Assembly: GCF_000513275.1 (NCBI RefSeq)
Contig: NZ_CBVJ010000129.1
Coordinates: 1-64,000, forward strand
Origin: Paenibacillus gorillae
GTDB lineage: Bacteria; Bacillota; Bacilli; Paenibacillales; Paenibacillaceae
Direction of reading: 5' to 3'
Length of the DNA: 64,000 nt
Made by a program: the position numbers and the translations under genes. The notes beneath the pieces were generated by a model, which worked only from the letters and a program-made list of their open reading frames with translations, did not search any database and was not told the origin of the DNA. Positions 41,950 through 50,407 of the stretch are shown piece by piece. Position 1 is the first letter of the stretch, and every line of letters begins with the position of its first letter.

Positions 41950-42020
41950 AAAAGAGAAAATTTGAAATTATCGTTTATCTATCCGCCACGACCCTTCAAT
42001 ACGATTTTTTCGAGCAAGTC

Positions 42021-42050
42021 CCTTCCGCTAAAGCAGCGGAAGGTTTTTTT
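42021..42050 (+). terminator. Terminator after the SDR gene
   Basis: A 9-bp CCTTCCGCT/AGCGGAAGG stem with a 5-base loop and seven Ts. Confidence 0.92.
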
Positions 42051-42170
42051 GCTTTTTCCAAGCACAAACCTGCTTACCTTCTTGGGGACCAGCACACTAG
42101 CCATTAGAAAGCAAAACTATGAAAATATATTCTATAGTAATTTTGCACATAACTAGAGTAGCGGATGACA

Positions 42171-42200
42171 TTGTGCGGATTATGTTCCAATAATTACAAT
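42171..42200 (+). promoter_or_regulatory. Putative promoter of the Cys-peptide operon
   Basis: TTGTGC (42171-42176) and TACAAT (42195-42200) spaced by 18 bases, upstream of the small leader gene. The segment 42051-42170 shows no gene. Confidence 0.45.
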
Positions 42201-42239
42201 ATGGACAAGACAACTGCCAGTGAGATAAGGAGCTCATGA

Positions 42240-42314
42240 ATGTTGGACAGGCATCCTTGCCCTCTGGCTAAGCTTAAAGCCATTCATTACAGCAACTCAG
42301 GGAGGTTGAGATGA
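42240..42314 (+). CDS. 24-residue leader ORF coupled to the MauE-like gene
   Basis: An AAGGAG box 7 bases upstream precedes ATG at 42240. The peptide starts MLDRHPCPLAKLKAIHY and its TGA overlaps the next ATG (ATGA). It is basic with one Cys and no TM helix. It does not resemble the three downstream Cys-peptides. It may be a translational coupling leader; a real product is uncertain. Confidence 0.45.
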   Translation: MLDRHPCPLAKLKAIHYSNSGRLR

Positions 42315-42832
42315 GCGTTCCAAGCTTTATTCAAATGGGACTGGCTATTATTTTCGGACTAACTGGCATACTGAAATTGTACTCCCCGTCTTCTATGAAA
42401 AGTACGCTTATAGCCATCGGCATACCCAAGCCGCTCAGTTCGGCAGGCGCCTGGCTGGTTCCTCTGTTCGAAGTTCTGACCGCCGTTTTCTTGTTATCGC
42501 GTGCAACCGTTTGGATTGGAGAAATACTAGCATTCGGCTTAATTGGAGGATTTATATATGCTATTTTCATAGCCTTATACAAGAAAGAACAAATCAAATG
42601 CAACTGCTTTGGTAAACTGCGGGACGAGTATCTCGGCTGGGGCACAATTCTGAGAGTTCTCATGCTGCTAATCATGAACAGCTACATTACGATTGCCAAT
42701 CATCCCGCTTCCTTTGCAGCTATACACGGGGAGGATTTAGTTCTGTACATCCTTTCCTGGGTTGGCATATTAGGCCTATATATGATCGCGCAATTCATTA
42801 TTAGTGCTATTTCAAACCCACAAACGGATTAA
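42311..42832 (+). CDS. MauE/DoxX-type redox-associated membrane protein
   Basis: 173 residues with four to five TM helices (about 5-25, 45-65, 70-92, 113-130, 145-165). FGLTGILKLYSP and the cytoplasm-edge KCNCFGKL motif (Cys-x-Cys) are typical of MauE-like proteins, which work with thioredoxin-like MauD in disulfide formation for exported proteins. GGGAGG precedes the ATG. The next gene is a membrane-anchored thioredoxin-like protein, so the two likely form the oxidative-folding pair of this locus. Confidence 0.85.
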   Translation: MSVPSFIQMGLAIIFGLTGILKLYSPSSMKSTLIAIGIPKPLSSAGAWLVPLFEVLTAVFLLSRATVWIGEILAFGLIGGFIYAIFIALYKKEQIKCNCFGKLRDEYLGWGTILRVLMLLIMNSYITIANHPASFAAIHGEDLVLYILSWVGILGLYMIAQFIISAISNPQTD

Positions 42833-42845
42833 AGGAGGCTTTATT

Positions 42846-43409
42846 TTGTCAGCTATATTTTATGTATCGTATGTCATATTGTGGATGCTGGTAATCCTCT
42901 TAACTGCAGCTTGCGTTTATCTTTTAAAAAGAAAACCGCCCAGTCCGACACAAGAAGCACCCGTACAGAATGGTTTGGAAAGCATCGGATTGCCAAAGGG
43001 AATTCCCTTTCCGAATGACGGCCGTTTAACATTGAATGGAGCCGTACCCCATTTTCATAATGCAATCGTTATACTCTCCATGACCCTATGCGGAACCTGT
43101 GAAGCGCTGTATCCGAAGCTGCACCGATTCCATCAACAACATCCTCACATTCCTATCTATATCTTGTTGTTCGCAGATCAGGAAGGACAAATTAAGCAAA
43201 CGGTCGATAAATATCAGCTTAAGCTGCCTGTCATTGCTTGCACTCCCCAAGATACTGAATTTTTCCAAACCCACTTTTTCCCGTTTGGTTACTCCGTTGA
43301 CCAAGAAGGACTCGTTGCTTCTAAAAGCAATCTGGATCAAGACAATGACCTCAATCTATTGGCTTCAGCAATTGTGGACAATGAAAGCCGCTTAGCAAAA
43401 GCATGGTAA
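42846..43409 (+). CDS. Membrane-anchored thioredoxin-like protein (MauD/TlpA type)
   Basis: About 187 residues from a TTG start 7 bases after AAGGAGG; an ATG upstream lies inside the previous gene. One TM anchor (about 6-26) precedes an external thioredoxin fold with active-site motif LCGTC (CxxC, about residue 84-87), the cis-Pro region (LKLPVIAC) and FPFGYSVDQEGLVASK. In the MauD style it would pass disulfides to, or keep reduced, exported cysteine peptides. Its stop overlaps the ABC gene start. Confidence 0.88.
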   Translation: MSAIFYVSYVILWMLVILLTAACVYLLKRKPPSPTQEAPVQNGLESIGLPKGIPFPNDGRLTLNGAVPHFHNAIVILSMTLCGTCEALYPKLHRFHQQHPHIPIYILLFADQEGQIKQTVDKYQLKLPVIACTPQDTEFFQTHFFPFGYSVDQEGLVASKSNLDQDNDLNLLASAIVDNESRLAKAW

Positions 43410-45235
43410 ATCCTCTAATGTCCGCATCCTTGAAAAATGTAGCACAGCAAACACGTTTATCCCTGCAGATGATGGTTCAGATGATTCGTATGATGTTTAA
43501 ACTAACTCCATTCAACATGACCGGTTTAAGCATTGCCCAGTTTAGTACTGCGATCATTCCCGTGCTGCAAGTCTATGTCACGATCGAATTGGTACATCGT
43601 ACCGAACGGGTCATTCAAGAAGGGGCATCGCAATTAGGACCCGCTTTCGTCATTTTATTGTATCAGCTATGCCTATTCTTATTGCAATTAGTGCTGGAAG
43701 TGTTTGTTGATTTTTTAGTTAGCAAAATCAAACTGGTCGTTTTGCTGCATCTTGGCCAAGAAGTTACAGAGAAATCTGCCCGGCTCTCCCTGCTTCATTT
43801 TGAAAACCATGAATTTTTCGATCTGCTGCAGAGAGTTTCAACAGGCTTGGAGCACCGGGGGCTGCAATTTTTCCAGTCCTTTCTGCAAATAGCTAAGAAT
43901 CTGATTACCATTACCGGCTTCGTCGTTGTTTTATTGGGATTTCACTGGCTGCTCGCATTCGGAATTCTGCTGCTGATTATTCCTTCCTTATACATCGATA
44001 TCAAGGAAAGCGGCTTTAAGGTATCCCAGTTTGTACGACAAACGCCGGTCCGAAGAAGATCGATCTATTTCAATACTCTGCTAACGGAACGGCAATGGGC
44101 CAAGGAGATTCGTATCTTCGGCTTATCCGACTATTTCATTAACCAATGGCGGAAGTATACCCAACAGAATGGGCAAGAGCAAATCGATTTGGAGCGGAAA
44201 ATGTCCATTTTCAAGGTTGCGGTTAATGGGCTCCTATTGGTCATGGTGACGCTCATAAGCGGATTCTTGATCAAATTGGCGGCTTTAGGAACGATGACCA
44301 TTGCCAGCTTTGTAGCCTTGATCCAAACCGTATTCTCCATCCAGTCGAATCTGAAATATATGGCCAGCTACATCGCCGGAATCTATGAGCAAGCTTTATA
44401 TACCAGCGATTTGTTCCATTTCCTTGGGATGAAAGAGGAGGAAACGGACGAATCGCCTAAATTACCGTTCCCCGCTTCTTTGGAGGAGGGAATTTCAGTG
44501 AACAATCTCGGATTCAGTTATCCGAACAATGAAAGGCCGATTCTGAACGGTATTTCATTCGATGTGAATATTGGAGAGAAAATCGCGATCGTAGGTGAGA
44601 ATGGCGCCGGTAAAAGCACCCTTGCCAAATGTCTGCTCGGACTCTACCAGCCAACTGCGGGCACGGTATCTTACAACGGCATTCCGCTGGATCAAATGGA
44701 TACGAATGATTTCCGGGAGCACGTCACCGCGATTTTTCAAGATTTTGCGCAATATCAGCTTACTTTGCGTGAAAATATCGGGTTAGGCCATGTGGAATGG
44801 ATGCAAGAGGAAAGCCGGTTGCAAATGGCCGCTGCAAAATCAGGTGTAGACGAATTTTTCAATGAGCTGTCCCAAGGCTTTGACACTGAGCTAGGGCATA
44901 AATTTTATGGCGGGCATGAGTTGTCCTATGGTCAATGGCAGAAGATCGCGATTAGCCGGGCCTTTTTCCGCGACTCTGCTATTATTATGCTGGACGAGCC
45001 AACCTCGGCTTTAGACCCGATGGCGGAAGCACAGCTGTTTGAACAGATCGCTCAGCTAACCGAGGGTAAAACTACTTTCTTTATTTCGCACCGATTAGGC
45101 ATTTGCCGGGCAGCTGACCGGATTCTCGTCTTAAAGGACGGCCAACTGGTAGAACAGGGTAACCATGAGCAATTAATGAATTTAGATGGGGAATATGCAA
45201 GCATGTTCCGCACCCAAGCGGAGTGGTACCAGTAA
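43403..45235 (+). CDS. ABC exporter with fused membrane and ATPase domains, no peptidase
   Basis: 610 residues. Six TM helices in residues 1-340, then an ATPase domain with Walker A GENGAGKST, signature LSYGQWQKIAISRA (LSYGQ in place of LSGGQ), Walker B IIMLDEPTSALDP and H-loop SHR. There is no N-terminal C39 peptidase domain, so it does not cleave double-glycine leaders. This matches the lack of leaders on the three peptides encoded immediately downstream. The start overlaps the thioredoxin-like gene end by 7 bases. Confidence 0.9.
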   Translation: MVNPLMSASLKNVAQQTRLSLQMMVQMIRMMFKLTPFNMTGLSIAQFSTAIIPVLQVYVTIELVHRTERVIQEGASQLGPAFVILLYQLCLFLLQLVLEVFVDFLVSKIKLVVLLHLGQEVTEKSARLSLLHFENHEFFDLLQRVSTGLEHRGLQFFQSFLQIAKNLITITGFVVVLLGFHWLLAFGILLLIIPSLYIDIKESGFKVSQFVRQTPVRRRSIYFNTLLTERQWAKEIRIFGLSDYFINQWRKYTQQNGQEQIDLERKMSIFKVAVNGLLLVMVTLISGFLIKLAALGTMTIASFVALIQTVFSIQSNLKYMASYIAGIYEQALYTSDLFHFLGMKEEETDESPKLPFPASLEEGISVNNLGFSYPNNERPILNGISFDVNIGEKIAIVGENGAGKSTLAKCLLGLYQPTAGTVSYNGIPLDQMDTNDFREHVTAIFQDFAQYQLTLRENIGLGHVEWMQEESRLQMAAAKSGVDEFFNELSQGFDTELGHKFYGGHELSYGQWQKIAISRAFFRDSAIIMLDEPTSALDPMAEAQLFEQIAQLTEGKTTFFISHRLGICRAADRILVLKDGQLVEQGNHEQLMNLDGEYASMFRTQAEWYQ

Positions 45236-45267
45236 TCATCATCCTTATGAAAGGAGGTGAAACATAC

Positions 45268-45363
45268 ATGTACAAATGTTCTTTCGGAGCTTGCCCAGCA
45301 TCAAGAGCATTTTTCAAATCAGATAATGGCGGCTCGTACTGGTATCAAGTAGGCTGCTGCTAA
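45268..45363 (+). CDS. Cys-rich 31-residue peptide, copy 1
   Basis: AAGGAGGTGAAA gives a very strong start at ATG 45268. The peptide begins MYKCSFGACPASRAFFKS, continues DNGGSYWYQV and ends GCC. Cys at 4, 9, 30 and 31. There is no leader, no double-Gly site and no hydrophobic helix, so it is probably exported whole after or during disulfide bonding by the MauE-like and thioredoxin-like proteins. Possible roles are a leaderless bacteriocin, a signalling peptide or a metal-binding peptide. I do not recognise the family. Confidence 0.85.
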   Translation: MYKCSFGACPASRAFFKSDNGGSYWYQVGCC

Positions 45364-45399
45364 TGGATTCATCTACCTTATGAAAAGAGGTGAAAACAT

Positions 45400-45495
45400 A
45401 TGTATAAATGTTCTTTCGGTTCTTGTCCATTGTCTAGAGCAGCGTATAAATCAGATAATGGCGGCTCGTACTGGTATCAAGTCGGTTGCTGTTAA
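45400..45495 (+). CDS. Cys-rich 31-residue peptide, copy 2
   Basis: AAGAGGTGAAAA precedes ATG 45400. The peptide begins MYKCSFGSCPLSRAAYKS and shares DNGGSYWYQVGCC with copy 1. All four Cys are kept. Differences fall at residues 8, 11, 15 and 16, so the Cys frame and aromatic core are under constraint while the middle varies. Confidence 0.85.
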   Translation: MYKCSFGSCPLSRAAYKSDNGGSYWYQVGCC

Positions 45496-45530
45496 TGGAT
45501 TCATCCACTTTATTAAAAGAGGTGAAGCAT

Positions 45531-45626
45531 TTGTATAAATGCTCCTTTGGAGCTTGCCCAGCATCAAGAGCAGCGTATAATTCGGACGATAATGGCGTGT
45601 CCTGGTACCAAGTAGGCTGCTGTTAA
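45531..45626 (+). CDS. Cys-rich 31-residue peptide, copy 3
   Basis: AAGAGGTGAA precedes a TTG start at 45531. The peptide begins with YKCSFGACPASRAAYNS, then DDNGVSWYQVGCC. The Cys positions are identical to copies 1 and 2. This copy has a shifted acidic insert (SDDNGV in place of SDNGGS) with a compensating loss of one aromatic residue, keeping the length at 31. A weaker start codon suggests lower output. Confidence 0.82.
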   Translation: MYKCSFGACPASRAAYNSDDNGVSWYQVGCC

Positions 45627-45649
45627 TATAATTGAAATCAAGCATTCCG

Positions 45650-45684
45650 AAAATACGGGTATCCCTTTGGGTATCCGTATTTTT
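45650..45684 (+). terminator. Terminator of the Cys-peptide operon
   Basis: An AAAATACGG-type stem pairing with CCGTATTTTT around TATCCC/GGGTA, with a T tail. It closes the operon that opens near 42200. Confidence 0.85.
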
Positions 45685-45695
45685 CATGCAATTGC

Positions 45696-46298
45696 CTACG
45701 ACCGTCGGGGATCGATAATGGAATGTTCGGTGTCTGCCATGTAGGAATCGAAGGCTTCCACGCCTTCCCGCAGGATCAGGCTGGCTTCTTGCGCAGTGAT
45801 AGGCAAAGCCCATACGACTTGGACAACCTCGTTGCCTATCTGGATCTCCTCCAGTTCTTCACTTTCTCCCCTCAGCTCATCAAGGAGAAAGGCTTTCGTC
45901 GACCAGTTTGCCGGTGCAAGCCCGCTTTCCTCCATCACTCTTGGTATCTGGGAATTACGGGATGTTTCAATATGATGTGCAATTAGATCACATACATATG
46001 AAAATATCCGATCGACAGACTCTCCGCCTAAATCAGATGACAGAGCCATCATCCATTCCGTATAGATTGGTTGTCCATTGGAACGGAGAGTACCGGATAA
46101 CCCGACAGTAGCAAATCTCGCCACATCGTTATCGCTTACTGCGGGAAAATAGTAGATTTCGATATGGATTGCTTTGTCGGGTTGATTCAGAATGACCCGA
46201 TACTCCGGCATCGACCATTCCTTGATAAAGGCACCCAAGATGATCGTTCTTCGAATATCGAACGAAAGCTTTCTCTCTTTGCTTGATTCCGTCAACAT
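45696..46298 (-). CDS. Suppressor-of-fused (SUFU) domain protein
   Basis: About 200 residues. The pattern IHIEIYYFPAVSDNDVARFATVGLS, followed by LSSDLGGESVDRIFSYVCDLIAHHIETS, AFLLDEL and VVQVVWALPITAQEASLILREGVEAF, is characteristic of bacterial SUFU-domain proteins. These often sit near polymorphic toxins as immunity proteins, but none is adjacent. The ATG at 46298 is the best-spaced start after AGAGGGAG. Confidence 0.82.
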   Translation of the reverse strand: MLTESSKERKLSFDIRRTIILGAFIKEWSMPEYRVILNQPDKAIHIEIYYFPAVSDNDVARFATVGLSGTLRSNGQPIYTEWMMALSSDLGGESVDRIFSYVCDLIAHHIETSRNSQIPRVMEESGLAPANWSTKAFLLDELRGESEELEEIQIGNEVVQVVWALPITAQEASLILREGVEAFDSYMADTEHSIIDPRRS

Positions 46299-46387
46299 GG
46301 CATACACGCTCCCTCTTTGCTTTTATTCATTATTATAAAATAATCCCCGCACGCAAAAGCAACCCTCTATTCTAAGGAAGATTAAAG

Positions 46388-46425
46388 TAAAAAACGACCA
46401 GCCTTTTATCCCTGGCCTGTCGTCT
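46388..46425 (-). terminator. Terminator after the frameshifted gene
   Basis: GACGACAGGCCA pairs with GGCTGGTCGTTTTTT on the minus strand. It is a diverged copy of the hairpin at 39872-39919. Confidence 0.75.
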
Positions 46426-46477
46426 ATTCATGTATGTTTCCCACTCGTAATTTACAGTATTTGTAACTCAATTCAAA

Positions 46478-47310
46478 TCATTTAGGAAAGGTAACCGTTG
46501 GTAATTTATTTCCTAAATAGCCAACTATACGTTTTTGAGTTATGCCAAAGAGTGAGCTGTTCCAATAGATCCTTATCCATCTTTTTATTCTCTCCTCTAA
46601 CTCGGAATATTCATTAATAGCGATTACGATTTTATCTTTAATTTCTAAGTTTTTTATAGGGTACTCTCCATCTTTGAAAGACAAAAGTCCTCCCAATTAT
46701 CTCTTGTGTTCTGTGAATGCGGATTAGCAGGAATTATAATTTTTTCCGTTGGCAAGTAAAAATAATTCTTTTGAGTATGCTTTTGCAATCCTGAAATTTT
46801 CTTTAAGTCCCTTTGAAGGGTTCGATAAAAGGATTGTATTGGTTTGTTAGGATTCTTTGATATCATACGCATTTGTATAAGTTCTCGACTTTTATAGGTT
46901 TCTCTGCCGCCTGTAACTTCAATAGAATAGGAGCCTGGTATGTCATAAAAATATCCAAACTCCTTGACTCGCATTATATCTTGTACAGGGTAGGAGGAGA
47001 AGAAAAAAGAGTTATATGCCGTATTATTAAAGTAACTGGAGAACAAATCGATTTTTTCACTTTCAAAAGATGAATATTGACGTTCACCTTGTGCGTTAAC
47101 AAATATTTCTGCATATAGTTTAACTCCATGACTCAGCATTGCATTATGGCTCTCCGTAAGAAAATCCATAATAGGCATTGAAATATTAAAATAATTAGCT
47201 ATATAATTCCCCTCCTCATCATCTATATTGATTTCAAAAAAAGCCAAGAAAATTAGGGAAGAAGACGAACACCACTTCCTACAATGCGGAATATACAAAG
47301 GAATAGGCAT
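46478..47310 (-). pseudogene. Frameshifted gene of unknown family
   Basis: One frame runs FEINIDDEEGNYIANYFNIS through DNWEDFCLSK and stops. A second frame carries on with DGEYPIKNLEIKDKIVIAIN and ends in GNKLPTVTFPK. Adding one A to the AAA run near 46678 would join them (SKDGEYP), so a one-base deletion is likely. The N-terminus near 47230 has no clear start signal and may also be truncated. No function is recognised. Confidence 0.7.
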
Positions 47311-47369
47311 CTATCCCAATTATGCTTATTCTGATGATAATCGGAATAGGCACAAAGGAGTGTATCGGG

Positions 47370-48473
47370 TTGGCAGTAAAATCTTCTCACTATTTTGCTC
47401 ACGGCAACACTGCGCGTGGAGCCCATTTCTTGTATAAATCCGCATTTGAAGGGTTGAACAAGATATTTGTCCTTACGGGGCCCCAAGGTACGGGGAAATC
47501 GACGGTCATTCAAAGCTTGGCAGATAGCCTGTTGAATATGGATGTGCAGCACTTCCACTCCCCTCTCCGTTCCGACGAACTGGATGGCATCATTTTAACG
47601 GAATTGAAGGTTGGTATTGTCGACGGGCGGGTCTGCACGGGGATTTCGGATAGCGGGGCCGGTGAAATTGTCTATATCGGCTTTAAGGAAGCGTTTGATA
47701 ACAGTCTTCTTTTACCGGAACATATCCTAACGATAGAAGATCTTCGCGGTCAGCTCGAGAGCGCCTATTCAAAAACGTATGAGACGTTCGCAGCTGCATT
47801 GCAAATTCATGACGAGTGGGAAAAATATTATATCGAGAACATGGACTTCTCGAAGGCTGATCAGATTGCACAGGATTTAATTGAAGAGTTATACGCTGGT
47901 CACGAAGGCGATACGCCAACCACTCCCCGTCACTTGTTTTTCGGAGCTGCAACTCCGAAGGGGGCATACGATTTTATTCAAAGATTGACCGCTGAGCTGG
48001 AAAGACGGATTTTCATCAAAGGGAGGGCGGGATCTGGCAAATCGACTCTGCTGAAAAAGCTTGCCTCCGCTGCCGAACAGAACGGAATCGAAGTTCAAGT
48101 ATTTCATTGCGGCTTTGATCCGAACAGCCTTGATATGTTGATTTTCCCGAAGCTTGGGACAGCTATCTTCGACAGTACCGCCCCGCATGAATACTTTCCA
48201 GACCGGGACGGGGATGAGATTCTAGATATGTACGATCTGGCTATAACTCCTGGAACAGATGAAGCTTATGCTGCTGAAATAGCCGGTATCAAAGCACGCT
48301 ACTCAGCCAAAATGAAAGAGGCCACCTCCCATCTGGCGGAAGCCGAAACCATCGATTCTCAGATCAAGGCCTACTATGTAGCGGCCACAGATTTTTCGGT
48401 CGTTGAGAAACTGCAGCTGCAATTACAGTCGGAATTGAATGAATTGATCAGCTCCACTCCGCTTTCAAAATAA
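47370..48473 (+). CDS. Double P-loop ATPase (PRK06851-like)
   Basis: About 367 residues with two nucleotide-binding halves: GPQGTGKST near residue 33 and GRAGSGKST near residue 222, each with a following VQHFHSP or VQVFHCGF strand. Proteins of this double layout are widespread in sporeformers but uncharacterised. A TTG start at 47370 follows AAAGGAG by 9 bases; an ATG 48 bases upstream is less likely. A partial copy of its 3' end occurs at 60419-60545. Confidence 0.8.
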   Translation: MAVKSSHYFAHGNTARGAHFLYKSAFEGLNKIFVLTGPQGTGKSTVIQSLADSLLNMDVQHFHSPLRSDELDGIILTELKVGIVDGRVCTGISDSGAGEIVYIGFKEAFDNSLLLPEHILTIEDLRGQLESAYSKTYETFAAALQIHDEWEKYYIENMDFSKADQIAQDLIEELYAGHEGDTPTTPRHLFFGAATPKGAYDFIQRLTAELERRIFIKGRAGSGKSTLLKKLASAAEQNGIEVQVFHCGFDPNSLDMLIFPKLGTAIFDSTAPHEYFPDRDGDEILDMYDLAITPGTDEAYAAEIAGIKARYSAKMKEATSHLAEAETIDSQIKAYYVAATDFSVVEKLQLQLQSELNELISSTPLSK

Positions 48474-48485
48474 AGCTTCAACCCA

Positions 48486-48541
48486 TCAATCTCAGATGGG
48501 GCTCAGCCGTCTAATGCGAGTTGAGCTCCATCTGAGATTGA
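48486..48541 (+). terminator. Long hairpin downstream of the double P-loop ATPase gene
   Basis: CAATCTCAGATGG pairs with CCATCTGAGATTG across a loop of about 25 bases that has its own GCTCA/TGAGC pairing. A T-rich tail follows. A related hairpin lies at 60470-60524. Confidence 0.8.
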
Positions 48542-48583
48542 ATCTATTTCTACATCTCCTGTATCTTTCTCCCCTTTTTGGGT

Positions 48584-49636
48584 TTAAGACTGCAATTGAG
48601 CAGGCTTGGTTTCCTTGTTCCAGATGCGTGTATTAAGATTGAGGAGATCCACAATACCCAGTATGGAGCGAATTTCATTGTAGGTGTGAAGAATACCGTC
48701 GTTCTCAAGCTTCTTAATTCCTTTGGCTTCAAAGTAGTCAATACAGTGAATCGCGATCGTAAGCTTCCCTTCGTGCAGGCAGATGCTCATGCTATTTTTG
48801 GAAAAATGAGTGTGTAGCTGCACGAGTCTCTCCAGCATATCGACAGGCAGCAGGTAACTGGCCGTCGTCTCATCGGTCGTCCAAACCCGAAACTGCTTGT
48901 CGAAATTATGGCTGATTGTTTTCATTAAATCTCCTACATGATGCAAGTAATGACTGATCTTTCCCTTACGCGATACGATGACGGTCGTCCCCTCAAAGCT
49001 TTTGTGAAAATCCGCAACGAGGACAAGCCCCTCAAACAATGTCGATCTGACCTTGCTGCCACTCTCAGTATCCCTCTCCTCTTTTTGAGCGCGAATCTCG
49101 CATAGCTGGAAGTCGGTTACACCTAACGTTCCTTGGAAATAATCTTCCCCTTCATACAGGTTGGCTTTGCTCAAACTTTTGAATATAGGAATTTCCAGCA
49201 GTTGATTTTTCGAAATAAAGCCATCTGCTTCGAAACGACAGTCGAAACGGCTGTCTCTGAGTTCGGGAGGATAGTTAGACTTACCCACCATATTGGCAAC
49301 CATAGGAGGCATAATCAATTCCTTATAGAAGCGGCTGTATTTTTTATGCGCTTTACGAAATGCCTGGCGAATGTAAAGAGGAGAACAGATGAGGACAAGG
49401 AGACCAAATAGGAATAGATAAATGGGACCCTCGAGTTCCTCCGTGGTTTCACTGCCGACAGCGCTCGATTCCCCGAACGAATACCATATCATGCCGAGTC
49501 CGATGGTCGCTATGGCAAGTCCGATCACGACATGCCAGCTGCGCCTGAGGATAGTTCGATTGCGGTGATGACGCAGTCGCTCCCATGCTTGGAGCGCGGA
49601 AATATTCTTGGAAACTTCTTCGTAGGAAGGAAGCAT
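48584..49636 (-). CDS. DUF3137-type membrane protein
   Basis: 350 residues with two TM helices near the N-terminus (about 36-54 and 70-90) and a cytoplasmic part with YKELIMPPMVANM, GTLGVTDFQLCEIRAQ, FEGLVLVADFHKSFEGTTVIVS and a typical C-terminal VQLHTHF...ICLHEGKLTIAI. These match DUF3137 proteins, which are commonly encoded next to LemA. Here the LemA gene is divergent, 147 bases away. The biochemical role is unknown. Confidence 0.85.
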   Translation of the reverse strand: MLPSYEEVSKNISALQAWERLRHHRNRTILRRSWHVVIGLAIATIGLGMIWYSFGESSAVGSETTEELEGPIYLFLFGLLVLICSPLYIRQAFRKAHKKYSRFYKELIMPPMVANMVGKSNYPPELRDSRFDCRFEADGFISKNQLLEIPIFKSLSKANLYEGEDYFQGTLGVTDFQLCEIRAQKEERDTESGSKVRSTLFEGLVLVADFHKSFEGTTVIVSRKGKISHYLHHVGDLMKTISHNFDKQFRVWTTDETTASYLLPVDMLERLVQLHTHFSKNSMSICLHEGKLTIAIHCIDYFEAKGIKKLENDGILHTYNEIRSILGIVDLLNLNTRIWNKETKPAQLQS

Positions 49637-49783
49637 GATGGAGCAGGCCTTCTTTCGTTATGGTAGTAGTAGAGCCTTGAATAGTTCCATTCGACAATAT
49701 CAGTAAAATTTCCTTGTTATTCCTCAAAATCCATACTACAATAGGCCTATATTTAGGTGAATATGATCATGGGGGAGAAATTC

Positions 49784-50338
49784 ATGGCTTGGGTTATCAT
49801 CATTGCTGTCACGATTGCTTTGTACATGATCTTCAAATACAATAGTCTGCTCGGCATGCGCAACAGAATTAAAGAAACATCAGCTGCATTCGACGTCTAT
49901 ATGCAGCAGCGATACGACGCGCTGCTTAAGGTCGCGCAAACGGTAGTGGAATATGCCAAATACGAAGAAAACACTTTGAGAGAGATTACACAGATGAGAG
50001 CAGCGGCCTCGAACGCAGGCTGGAGCGACAAACTGCACGCGATGGACGAGCTTACCGGCAAGCTGGGTGCCATTGTGGCCATCGGGGAAGAATATCCGCA
50101 ATTGCAGGCAAGCGGCAATTATCTGCATCTGCAGCATACCGCAGCCGACTTGGAGGAGAAGCTGTCCGCTTGCCGGAGAACCTACAATGCCAACGTGATT
50201 GCGTACAATACGGCAATTACGTCCTTCCCCGCCAACCTGATATCGGGATTACTTGGCTTCAAGGAACAAAGCTTGTATGAAGTCGAGGCGTCGAAGAAAG
50301 AAGACCTGAATATGAAGGAAGTTCTCCAACGTTCCTAG
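49784..50338 (+). CDS. lemA: LemA family protein
   Basis: About 184 residues. One N-terminal TM segment (WVIIIAVTIALYMIF) is followed by a helical hairpin domain with NRIKETSAAFDVYMQQRYDALLKVAQTV and the C-terminal YNTAITSFPANLISGLLGFKEQSLYEVE, both strongly conserved in the family. The ATG at 49784 has GGGGGAG 6 bases upstream. LemA and DUF3137 proteins occur together across bacteria. Confidence 0.93.
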   Translation: MAWVIIIAVTIALYMIFKYNSLLGMRNRIKETSAAFDVYMQQRYDALLKVAQTVVEYAKYEENTLREITQMRAAASNAGWSDKLHAMDELTGKLGAIVAIGEEYPQLQASGNYLHLQHTAADLEEKLSACRRTYNANVIAYNTAITSFPANLISGLLGFKEQSLYEVEASKKEDLNMKEVLQRS

Positions 50339-50344
50339 GCAGTA

Positions 50345-50379
50345 CAAGAGCCGCGATTCAAAACGAGTCGCGGCTCTTG
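50345..50379. terminator. Hairpin between LemA and GH97 genes
   Basis: A perfect 12-bp stem (CAAGAGCCGCGA and its complement) between converging genes, without a strong T tract. Confidence 0.6.
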
Positions 50380-50407
50380 CTGTATGAAATCTTCTTTGGT
50401 AATTATC

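Larger units (their letters stand above)
45250..45626 (+). repeat. Three tandem copies of a 131-132-bp peptide-gene unit
   Basis: Starts at 45268, 45400 and 45531 give periods of 132 and 131 bases. Each unit contains a ribosome binding site (GGAGGTGAAA or AGAGGTGAA), a 96-base gene and a spacer of 35-36 bases with a shared TAATGGATTCATC tract. Parts of copies 1 and 2 are identical over more than 30 bases, so the array arose by recent tandem duplication. Confidence 0.95.

Noticed and set aside
45268..45626. CRISPR-like or simple repeat array
   Set aside because: Each 132-base unit encodes a peptide with its own start signal and stop; substitutions follow codons, and there are no spacers.
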